Source: Nitrosopumilales archaeon CG_4_9_14_0_2_um_filter_34_16 (GTDB lineage: Archaea; Thermoproteota; Nitrososphaeria; Nitrososphaerales; Nitrosopumilaceae). Taken from it: a stretch of DNA of 6,813 nucleotides. A program made the position numbers and the translations under genes. Within the stretch, counting starts at the first letter, position 1, and each line of letters opens with the position of its first letter. Shown here piece after piece: positions 1 to 5,434 of this stretch. The stretch spans positions 1 through 6,813 of the forward strand of contig PFRJ01000079.1 of NCBI GenBank assembly GCA_002788515.1, written 5' to 3'. Below the pieces are notes generated by a model, which was not told where the DNA came from, searched no databases, and worked only from the letters and a program-made list of their open reading frames with translations.

Positions 1-4
1 TTGT

Positions 5-77
5 GGCCTTCGTAGTACAGTGGTTAGTATAGAGGATTGTGGATCCTAGGACAGGAGTTCGATTCCCCTCGAGGGCC
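5..77 (+). tRNA. tRNA-His (anticodon GTG)
   Basis: The sequence folds as a complete cloverleaf. Positions 6-12 pair with 70-76 as the 7-bp acceptor stem, with one T-G wobble. The D-arm is 15-18/27-30. The anticodon stem is 32-36/44-48 with anticodon GTG at 39-41, preceded by T38 and followed by G42. The T-loop is TTCGATT at 58-64. G5 pairs with discriminator C77, which is the extra G-1:C73 pair that identifies histidine tRNAs. Here G-1 is encoded in the gene, as in most archaea. The 3' CCA is not encoded (CAT follows the discriminator), so it must be added by CCA-adding enzyme. Two imperfections are visible: a G32-A48 mismatch at the top of the anticodon stem and an A56-C66 mismatch in the T-stem. 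The variable loop has 4 nt. No intron is present. The promoter lies outside the window. Confidence 0.94.
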
Positions 78-79
78 CA

Positions 80-91
80 TTTTATTATTTT
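80..91 (+). terminator. Oligo-T termination tract after tRNA-His
   Basis: Two T4 runs separated by a short ATTA core begin three bases after the mature tRNA end. Archaeal RNA polymerase commonly terminates on T-rich tracts downstream of tRNA genes. The position and composition fit, but no transcript end can be seen from sequence alone. Confidence 0.5.
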
Positions 92-137
92 AAAAGTATA
101 ACCATCGAGTATTGCGCATATTGAGAGTAATCTAAGG

Positions 138-163
138 AATAAATGGAAAAATATCCATTTATT
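138..163. terminator. Perfect 9-bp hairpin between convergent tRNA-His and the 215-562 gene
   Basis: AATAAATGG at 138-146 is the exact inverse of CCATTTATT at 155-163, with an 8-nt AT loop. On the + strand the right arm runs into a T5 tract (162-166). The hairpin sits between the end of the + strand tRNA gene and the end of the minus-strand gene, so it could serve as a barrier or 3'-end structure for both. The 9-mer recurs in direct orientation at 193-201, so the middle arm could also pair with that copy. The terminator role is inferred. Confidence 0.4.
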
Positions 164-214
164 TTTCAAAAGCTAGGCACAAATTAAATGGTAATAAATG
201 GGCCTAAATTTTTT

Positions 215-562
215 TTAAAATATACCAAATTTGCTAGATTCCATCTCTTCTTTGATTGCAAGCTTGAATCTAGGGGATTTGTTCTCAATATTTTTTGTCA
301 GCCACGTGAGAAATTTTTTTTCTATTCCTTTGCCTTTTAATTTATCAAAATCTGATCCCATCATATCTGTTAGTTTTTCGATTAGTGTTCTATTCACACT
401 TAAAACAAAAAAATGCCATCCAAAAGCAAATTCTGAATCTGTCATCACAAAATCTTCTTGACTGTGAACCATTTCTTCTAAACGCGACAATTGATGAGTT
501 AGTGCTTTACTGGTTTTATCATAATCTACTGCAGATACGTTGATGTTAATTCTTCCCTCCAT
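215..562 (-). CDS. Hypothetical protein, 115 aa, unrecognised
   Basis: I do not recognise this family. The product is a small soluble protein rich in charged residues, with no signal peptide, no convincing membrane segment and no cysteine metal motif. Its N-terminus (MEGRININVS) looks like a beta strand. The rest is probably mostly helical: a segment around SRLEEMVHSQEDF, a central aromatic patch EFAFGWHFFVL, then lysine-rich helices to the C-terminus. The frame also opens further upstream to an ATG at 610, which would overlap the methyltransferase-like gene by 17 nt and add 16 residues. I prefer the ATG at 562. The added residues are translated from a T-rich stretch (about 581-590) that looks like a TATA element about 24 nt before 562, and they read as an atypical hydrophobic run. 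The gene is last in the minus-strand block and may be co-transcribed with the methyltransferase-like gene. Confidence 0.75.
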   Translation of the reverse strand: MEGRININVSAVDYDKTSKALTHQLSRLEEMVHSQEDFVMTDSEFAFGWHFFVLSVNRTLIEKLTDMMGSDFDKLKGKGIEKKFLTWLTKNIENKSPRFKLAIKEEMESSKFGIF

Positions 563-578
563 GTTATACTTAAGTACA

Positions 579-592
579 AACAAAATAAAAGG
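579..592 (-). promoter_or_regulatory. Possible TATA element for the 115-aa gene
   Basis: Reading the minus strand, TTTTATTTTG at 590-581 is centred about 24 nt before the ATG at 562. That is the spacing expected of an archaeal TATA box driving a leaderless transcript. There is no Shine-Dalgarno motif before that ATG. In AT-rich DNA such matches arise easily, so this only mildly supports a separate promoter and the shorter start. Confidence 0.3.
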
Positions 593-593
593 A

Positions 594-1364
594 TTACATT
601 GATTCTTCATTTAATAGATGTTCAAAATCGATATCAAAATGCATTTTCATGATATTGATGTATGTTTGAATGGACTCCGGAATTTTATCCCCACACGCTA
701 CTCCTAATTTCTTTGCATTTATCCAAATTATTAATGTCTGTATGATTGTCAAAAATCGATCATTTTTAATTTCAGGCGAACCTAGAGACTTGGTATATCT
801 TTCTGCAAATTCCCATGCTGTGATAAAATCTACACACTTTACACCAAAAATTGCTAATAATTGATCTTGCATGTTTTGTGTTTTTTTGAACGGTGTTTTG
901 TTGATAATGTATGGAAAATTTACCTCATCTGGAAGACAACCTGGAAGTGGTCCCCAAATTGTAATTATTTTTGTGCCTTGTTTGAGTTTTTCAAATTTTT
1001 TTAACATATGATTTATCAGATTTTCGTCTGTAAACCAAAATAAAATCACTGATGCATCTGAGACATCCGACTCTGAAACATCTTGACAAATTAACTCTGC
1101 TTTGATGTTTTTGTCTTTAAGAATTTGTATCGCATGTTTTATTTTTTCTTGATTGTTATCTATGCCTACAGCTTTTCTAACATTGAATTCATTAATTGCA
1201 ATCTCTATCCCTTTTTCACTAGTACAACCTAAATGATAAAAAACATCTTCTTCTCCTAACTCTGCAAATTTAAAAATTTCTCTAAATGCTTTATCTGGTA
1301 ATTGAACATCTTCACCATTTAGCAAATTAGTTGGAAGAGTTTCTAGATAATCTTCAATTTTCAT
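594..1364 (-). CDS. SAM-dependent methyltransferase-like protein (class I fold, degenerate motif I)
   Basis: This 256-aa protein has the layout of a class I (Rossmann) methyltransferase in its first 140 residues. Residues 41-52 form the motif I strand and loop (VFYHLGCTSEKG). Residues 66-69 form the strand ending in the acidic residue that normally binds the ribose (VGID). Residues 92-95 (ICQD) and the SDAS stretch near 102-105 match motif III/IV positions, and KLKQGTKIITIW (126-137) matches the post-motif helix and strand. The pattern recalls DOT1-like and small-molecule methyltransferases. The usual GxGxG of motif I is reduced to LGCTSEKG, so SAM binding is uncertain. The C-terminal 110 residues are helical and not recognised; they presumably form a substrate cap. 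The ATG at 1364 lies 25 nt after the UPF0147 stop, with no Shine-Dalgarno motif. Substrate is unknown. Confidence 0.82.
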   Translation of the reverse strand: MKIEDYLETLPTNLLNGEDVQLPDKAFREIFKFAELGEEDVFYHLGCTSEKGIEIAINEFNVRKAVGIDNNQEKIKHAIQILKDKNIKAELICQDVSESDVSDASVILFWFTDENLINHMLKKFEKLKQGTKIITIWGPLPGCLPDEVNFPYIINKTPFKKTQNMQDQLLAIFGVKCVDFITAWEFAERYTKSLGSPEIKNDRFLTIIQTLIIWINAKKLGVACGDKIPESIQTYINIMKMHFDIDFEHLLNEESM

Positions 1365-1389
1365 TAGTTTAATTGAGATAAATGAGAAT

Positions 1390-1659
1390 TTATTCTCTTA
1401 TGCTTTCAAGTTTTGAAACCGCTTGCCATAATTGTGTTCTTACATATGATGGCAAATTGGGATCTTGTGTAACATCATCTAGTAAACTAATTGTATTTGC
1501 AGCCCTTACTGATAATGAATTTTCTTGATTATTTAGATCTGTAATTAAGTCTGTTATTGATTTTTTTATTGTTTTTGGTGTTGAATTACTTGAAGCAATT
1601 TGATTTAATGTCTCTATTGCTTCCTTCATTGATTCTTTATTTTGTGCGTCGTCTGCCAT
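1390..1659 (-). CDS. UPF0147 family protein
   Basis: This 89-aa, all-helical acidic protein matches the archaeal UPF0147 family in length and pattern. There is an N-terminal helix with ETLNQIASSNSTP, then the KTIKKSITDLI segment, then the hallmark stretch in which serine plus VRAANTISLLDD is followed by a DPNLP turn (residues 67-71) and a final helix RTQLWQAVSKLESI. The function of the family is not established. It is small and carries no catalytic or metal-binding motif, which suggests a helical-bundle binding protein. The start at 1659 is supported by AAGGTG at 1670-1665 on the minus strand, 5 nt before the ATG. The gene lies 34 nt after the Rieske gene and 25 nt before the methyltransferase-like gene, so it can be read as the second cistron of this block, although a TATA-like box in the gap may give it its own promoter. 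Confidence 0.92.
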   Translation of the reverse strand: MADDAQNKESMKEAIETLNQIASSNSTPKTIKKSITDLITDLNNQENSLSVRAANTISLLDDVTQDPNLPSYVRTQLWQAVSKLESIRE

Positions 1660-1693
1660 TTTTACACCTTTTATTGAAATTAGTGGTATATAG
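1660..1693 (-). promoter_or_regulatory. TATA-like box and Shine-Dalgarno before the UPF0147 gene
   Basis: The 34-nt gap after the Rieske stop codon contains TATATA at 1692-1687 on the minus strand, about 30 nt before the ATG, and a ribosome-binding motif AAGGTG at 1670-1665. The two signals compete: a start of transcription about 26 nt after the TATA box would fall near 1663 and remove the SD. Either the gene is read through from the Rieske promoter and uses the SD, or it is also transcribed nearly leaderless. Confidence 0.4.
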
Positions 1694-2002
1694 TTACATC
1701 TCTACAAAAACATTGTCTGATTCTATTACAACATTATACGATGTTAAATCTCTAATTTTTGCTGGGAATTTCAGTAATTTTCCACTCTTACAATCGAATT
1801 CTGCTGCATGCCATCCGCAAGTAATTGTACTCTCATTTAATTTTCCTTCTGATAAACTAGATCCTGAATGAGTGCAAGAATCATCAGTTGCAAAATATTC
1901 GCCATTGATGTTTGCAACTAGTATGTCTCGCCCATCTATGGATACTTTGATCATTTTTCCAGGTGTGATATCTGCTGTTTTACCTGCCACAATTTTTCCC
2001 AT
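1694..2002 (-). CDS. Rieske-type [2Fe-2S] ferredoxin
   Basis: This 102-aa protein is a single Rieske domain. Box I is C43-T-H45 and box II is C62-G-W-H65, giving the spacing C-x-H-x16-C-x2-H expected for a cluster held by two cysteines and two histidines. The sequence between and after the boxes (GSSLSEGKL, then AEFDCKSGKLLKFPA) follows the soluble ferredoxin and NirD-like type. There is no N-terminal membrane anchor and no fused oxygenase domain. The disulfide cysteines typical of bc1 Rieske proteins are not evident, so it is probably a cytoplasmic electron carrier or a small redox subunit. The usual proline after each box cysteine is replaced by Thr and Gly. The ATG at 2002 has no Shine-Dalgarno motif but is preceded by a TATA-like sequence at a leaderless spacing. 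It is the first gene of the left minus-strand block. Its redox partner is unknown. Confidence 0.93.
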   Translation of the reverse strand: MGKIVAGKTADITPGKMIKVSIDGRDILVANINGEYFATDDSCTHSGSSLSEGKLNESTITCGWHAAEFDCKSGKLLKFPAKIRDLTSYNVVIESDNVFVEM

Positions 2003-2041
2003 CGTAGTTTTTATCTAATCATTCTTAATATTTTTTCGTAT
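2003..2041. promoter_or_regulatory. 39-bp divergent promoter region (Rieske / GNAT)
   Basis: Only 39 bp separate the two divergent start codons, and the region is AT-rich. On the minus strand an AATATTAAG element lies about 26 nt before the Rieske ATG. On the + strand a TTTTTATCTAATC element (2008-2020) is centred about 27 nt before the GNAT ATG. Both positions suit TATA boxes of leaderless transcripts, and neither gene has a Shine-Dalgarno motif. The two core promoters would overlap almost completely, so initiation in the two directions may be mutually exclusive. Confidence 0.5.
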
Positions 2042-2830
2042 ATGAAACATACAACAATCCGAAATGCCACTGTCTCTGATAAAATATCTATTCTGAAATT
2101 CTGCCAAAATACTTTTTCTTGGGGTGATTACGTAGAACATGTTTGGGATTTTTGGTTGTCTGAGGGTTACTTGTTTTTAGCTGAAAAACTAAATCAAGTT
2201 GGAATTTGTCATGCATTTTACTCATTGGATCAAATTTGGATTGAGGGAATTCGAATCCATCCTGAATATCGTCGTCAAAAAATTGCATCTGACCTTGTTA
2301 CCCATGCTGAAACTATTGGAAAAGAAAAACATGTTTTGTTTTCTTATATGTTGATTGATACTAAAAACACTGCATCTTTTTCCATGGCTAATTCTCTAGG
2401 CTACAATATTTTTCAAACATGGAATTTTTACTCTCTTGACCCAAAAATCAACTTAAATCATAATGTGTCTTTTGAATATGGTTTTGATCACCAACCCCAT
2501 CCACATTATGTTCAATCTTGGAGATGGTTGCCACTTGATGATGTGGCTATGTCATTGTTGACTGCACAAAATTGTATTGTAAAATCTACTCTATCTGACG
2601 ACAATTCATTTGCAATTATAACTGATTCAGATCATTTTAACAAAACATTGATTGTTACGTTATTTTCATATTCTGATGACTCTGTATTACAAATATTATC
2701 ATTTTTACAGAATTATGCGATGAAGAATAATTATGAACGAATTCAAATTTTAACTAAAGAAGAATTGCCTCTTTTTGATTCATTAGATTATAAAATTTCA
2801 TTCCATTTAATGAAGAAATCATTGACTTAG
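2042..2830 (+). CDS. GNAT family N-acetyltransferase
   Basis: This 262-aa protein carries a GNAT domain in its first half. The N-terminus (TTIRNATVSDKISIL) is the typical first strand and helix. Motif A is at residues 67-90 (IEGIRIHPEYRRQKIASDLV onward), where the loop that holds the CoA pyrophosphate normally reads R/Q-x-x-G-x-G/A. Motif B follows as NTASFSMANSLGY (109-121). In motif A the central glycine is replaced by Lys80. Residues about 155-262 end with LQNYAMKNNYERIQIL and LFDSLDYKISFHLMKK, which resemble a second degenerate GNAT half, so the protein may be a tandem GNAT. It is the only protein gene on the + strand. It starts immediately downstream of the divergent promoter region and ends overlapping the stop of the FAH-family gene. 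The acceptor substrate (protein N-terminus, amine or other) cannot be inferred. Confidence 0.88.
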   Translation: MKHTTIRNATVSDKISILKFCQNTFSWGDYVEHVWDFWLSEGYLFLAEKLNQVGICHAFYSLDQIWIEGIRIHPEYRRQKIASDLVTHAETIGKEKHVLFSYMLIDTKNTASFSMANSLGYNIFQTWNFYSLDPKINLNHNVSFEYGFDHQPHPHYVQSWRWLPLDDVAMSLLTAQNCIVKSTLSDDNSFAIITDSDHFNKTLIVTLFSYSDDSVLQILSFLQNYAMKNNYERIQILTKEELPLFDSLDYKISFHLMKKSLT

Positions 2831-3696
2831 TCTGATTTTACAATTCTTATTGTATTGCTCAAAATCCCTAAACTCTCAATTTCCATTTCTACTTTATCAC
2901 CATCTTTCAAAAACACTGCATTTGGTTTGTTTAGCATTACACCTGCAGGCGTTCCTGTTGATATAATGTCTCCTTTTTCTAGCGTCATAACTTTGGAAAT
3001 TTTTGAAATAATTTCTGGGATTTTTATGAACATGTTGCTAGAGTTAGAGTTCTGTCTGACTTCGCCATTAATTTTGGTGGTCATTTTTAGATTTTGAGGA
3101 TCTTGTATTTCATCAGATGTAGTTATCCATGGTCCACATGGTGCAAATGAATCGAAACTTTTTCCTCGTGTAAATTGCTTGTCTTTGAACTGAATGTCTC
3201 TTGCAGACACATCATTAAGTATCATGTATCCAAATATTGCATCCGCAGCATCTTTTGTACTGATATTTTTACAATTTTTTCCAATGATTAAGGCTAATTC
3301 TATTTCATAATCTAACTGCGTTACAAAATCTGGACATATGATCTCTGAGTTTGTACCGTTTAATGCTGTTCGTGGTTTTATCACAATTGCAGGATCTTCT
3401 GGTGCCTGTAATCCTTGTTCTTTAGCATGGTCTACGTAATTAAACGCAAGACAGATTATTTTGTTGGGATTTGGAATTGGTGGCAACAATTTGAATTTTG
3501 AAATGTTTTCACCATATGGCAAATCATTGATTTTGCCTTTAATTTCATCATACCATCCATCAAAAAGAAAATCTTTCACATTTTGAGGAATCGGCACTCC
3601 TGTCAAGTAAGTAATTTCATCTTTTGTAGATACTTGATCTCCTTTTATGAAACCATATGTTTCATTATTGTCGTATAACAACCGTGCTATCTTCAT
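2827..3696 (-). CDS. Fumarylacetoacetate hydrolase (FAH) family protein
   Basis: This 289-aa protein has the FAH/FAHD1 fold signature. Residues 80-93 carry NYVDHAKE with the lid histidine H90. The metal-binding triad is E131 and E133 in LDYEIELALIIGK together with D162 in NDVSARD. The conserved RGKSFDSFAPCGPW and GDIISTGTPAGV motifs follow. Members are Mg2+/Mn2+-dependent enzymes acting on 2-oxo or beta-dicarbonyl acids: acylpyruvases, oxaloacetate decarboxylases, homoprotocatechuate-pathway isomerases. Motifs alone do not choose among them. The first 75 residues form the usual small N-terminal domain found in the longer members. The ATG at 3696 is 6 nt from the gltX stop, and its Shine-Dalgarno motif GTGAT (3706-3702) contains that stop codon, so translation is probably coupled to gltX. 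It is the last gene of the operon, and its own stop overlaps that of the convergent GNAT gene. Confidence 0.93.
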   Translation of the reverse strand: MKIARLLYDNNETYGFIKGDQVSTKDEITYLTGVPIPQNVKDFLFDGWYDEIKGKINDLPYGENISKFKLLPPIPNPNKIICLAFNYVDHAKEQGLQAPEDPAIVIKPRTALNGTNSEIICPDFVTQLDYEIELALIIGKNCKNISTKDAADAIFGYMILNDVSARDIQFKDKQFTRGKSFDSFAPCGPWITTSDEIQDPQNLKMTTKINGEVRQNSNSSNMFIKIPEIISKISKVMTLEKGDIISTGTPAGVMLNKPNAVFLKDGDKVEMEIESLGILSNTIRIVKSD

Positions 3697-3700
3697 AATT

Positions 3701-3706
3701 GATCAC
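3701..3706 (-). promoter_or_regulatory. Ribosome-binding site of the FAH gene, embedding the gltX stop codon
   Basis: On the minus strand GTGATC (3706-3701) matches the GGTGAT end of the archaeal anti-SD complement and sits 5 nt before the FAH start codon. The TGA stop of gltX is inside it (3705-3703). A ribosome terminating gltX would therefore stand on the initiation site of the next gene. Confidence 0.6.
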
Positions 3707-5412
3707 TTGTGTGTAAAAATTGCTTGATTTTGTGAATCTTTTCTACAATATCCAAATCTGACAAATTGAATCTCTTCTCCTTCCTTTAATTGTAGATAAT
3801 GCGGTTCTGTATAAACGTCCAATTCTTCTAAACTATCTTCATTAAACTCATCACCAATGAATAATGCTTTAGGGATGATCATCTTTATTTCATGTGCTGT
3901 CTTTTGCGGTACCCATTGAATTTTTAGAATATCTGTTTTCTCATTATTTTCAATAAATTTCCCCTCCATCTCTACTCCTTGTTTAGTAATTGATACATTT
4001 CCTAAACCTAAAAGACGAATTTGCATGCCTTCTTTGATATTTTGTGCATCGTCTCCTGAAATATAGAAATTTTCATCAATCTCGATAGTTCTTTTTCCCA
4101 TGTCTTTGATTGGATGATTTGAAATTTCAATAGAAGATATTGGTAAATTTTTCACTCTAAGTTTTTTTGCGTTGTTTACCATGAACAATCTGATGCTGTC
4201 TGCATCAACAAATTTTCTGTTAAATGATTCTAACGCGTCAAATGGTGCAAGAGTATCAGCTTTGGTTAATCCTAATGACATGATGAATTTTCTAATTGCT
4301 TCTGGTTTTATTCCTCTTCTTCTCAATGCTTCTAAAGTAGGTAGTCTTGGATCATCATACCATGAGACTTTTCCTTCTTCAATAAGTGGTTTGATGATTC
4401 TCTTTGATATTGGCATTCCCTTGAATTCTAGTCTGGAGAAAAACCCTTGTATTGGCTTTCTCATGTTTAATGCATCTAAAATTGCATCAATTAGCTCTTT
4501 TCTTAATTCAAATTCTTTTGAACGAAACGCATGAGTGACTCCATCTATACTATCTTCTATGGCAACTGCCATATCGTAACTTGGCCAGATTCGATATTTT
4601 TCTCCCAAAGTGTAATGTTTCTCCTCAATAATTCTAAACAAAACAGGATCTCGCATAACTGCATTGTCTGCTTTCATATCTCCACGAAATCTTACGATGG
4701 CATCTCCTGGTTTGACTTTCGTTTGCATCTTTTCCCAATTCTTGTTATTTTTTTCAATATTTTCCATACTGCATTTACATGCTTTTCGCTCTCTTCTGTT
4801 TTTACTAATATCCTCTCTTTTGCAAGTGCAGATGTATGCTTTTCCCGAATTGATTAATTCTATTCCTTTCTCGTAAAATAATTCCATATCGTCTGATGTA
4901 TTTTTCACAATATCGAATTCTATTCCTAACCATTCTAATCCTACCTTTATGGCTGCATGATATTCCATTCTTTCTGCTTCTGGATTTGTATCATCCATTC
5001 TTAGAATGAATTTGCCTCCATACATCTTTGCATATTCTGAATTGATGATAGCTGCTTTTGCATGACCGATATGAGGATAACCGTTAGGTTCTGGGGGAAA
5101 CCTTGTTATGACTTTGCCTTGTTCTGCATCTTTTAATTCTGGCAACCCCTCTCTTTCTTCAATTTTTTCTTTAGGTACTAAAATTTCCGGAAAATTTTCT
5201 TTAATCTCTTTTTCTTGTTCTTCCAATGATAACTGATTTATTGTTGAAACTATTTCAGAAATATCTCCAGAAATTTCTTTTACTTTATTTCTAAATTCTG
5301 GTTTTGTTCCTAGTATTTTTCCCAAAATTATTTTGTCTCTCGTTTCTCCACCATGCTCAAAAGCATTTTGGAGAGCCATTTTTCTTATTTCTTTTCTTAA
5401 TTCTTCATCCAT
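3703..5412 (-). CDS. gltX: Glutamyl-tRNA synthetase, archaeal type
   Basis: This 569-aa class I aminoacyl-tRNA synthetase has the length of archaeal GluRS. An N-terminal extension of about 100 residues precedes the Rossmann domain. The HIGH motif is HIGH at 114-117 and the KMSKS equivalent is ISKR at 335-338. C195/C197 and C212/C214 form two CxC pairs that could bind zinc. WYDDPRLPTLEALRRRG (351-367) is the conserved stem-contact segment, and the C-terminal 170 residues fit the beta-barrel anticodon-binding domains. R297 (VTHAFRSKEF) stands where GluRS enzymes have the arginine that reads the glutamate side chain and E. coli GlnRS has Cys229, so glutamate specificity is expected. In archaea this enzyme normally also charges tRNA-Gln with Glu for GatDE to amidate. 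The start at 5412 is supported by GTGAG (5422-5418), 5 nt upstream. The gene is 22 nt downstream of the GGPP synthase gene. Confidence 0.97.
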   Translation of the reverse strand: MDEELRKEIRKMALQNAFEHGGETRDKIILGKILGTKPEFRNKVKEISGDISEIVSTINQLSLEEQEKEIKENFPEILVPKEKIEEREGLPELKDAEQGKVITRFPPEPNGYPHIGHAKAAIINSEYAKMYGGKFILRMDDTNPEAERMEYHAAIKVGLEWLGIEFDIVKNTSDDMELFYEKGIELINSGKAYICTCKREDISKNRRERKACKCSMENIEKNNKNWEKMQTKVKPGDAIVRFRGDMKADNAVMRDPVLFRIIEEKHYTLGEKYRIWPSYDMAVAIEDSIDGVTHAFRSKEFELRKELIDAILDALNMRKPIQGFFSRLEFKGMPISKRIIKPLIEEGKVSWYDDPRLPTLEALRRRGIKPEAIRKFIMSLGLTKADTLAPFDALESFNRKFVDADSIRLFMVNNAKKLRVKNLPISSIEISNHPIKDMGKRTIEIDENFYISGDDAQNIKEGMQIRLLGLGNVSITKQGVEMEGKFIENNEKTDILKIQWVPQKTAHEIKMIIPKALFIGDEFNEDSLEELDVYTEPHYLQLKEGEEIQFVRFGYCRKDSQNQAIFTHK

Positions 5413-5417
5413 ACTAA

Positions 5418-5422
5418 CTCAC
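5418..5422 (-). promoter_or_regulatory. Ribosome-binding site of gltX
   Basis: GTGAG on the minus strand lies 5 nt before the gltX ATG. It shares GTGA with the complement of the archaeal 16S 3' end. It decides between the ATG at 5412 and the overlapping out-of-frame ATG at 5408. Confidence 0.45.
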
Positions 5423-5434
5423 ATCTGTTGACAA

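Noticed and set aside
77..79. Encoded CCA tail on tRNA-His
   Set aside because: CCA at 77-79 appears only if the acceptor stem is shifted. In the register that gives 7 paired bases and the G-1:C73 pair, C77 is the discriminator and CAT follows.
231..461. Plus-strand open frame opposite the 115-aa gene
   Set aside because: Its translation is an antisense shadow with low-complexity Ser/Phe/Leu content and no family resemblance, and the minus-strand frame is longer.
1384..1397. GAGAA/TTCTC hairpin at the end of the UPF0147 gene
   Set aside because: The 5-bp stem overlaps the stop codon and has no convincing following T-run on the minus strand. It is too weak to call a terminator inside a likely transcript.
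1557..1871. Plus-strand hydrophobic open frame across the UPF0147/Rieske junction
   Set aside because: It looks like a membrane protein only because T-rich antisense of lysine-rich genes translates to Leu/Phe. Both genes beneath it are well supported.
4172..4876. Several overlapping plus-strand open frames opposite gltX
   Set aside because: gltX is unmistakable on the minus strand. These frames are mutually overlapping, Phe/Ser-rich antisense translations with no motifs.
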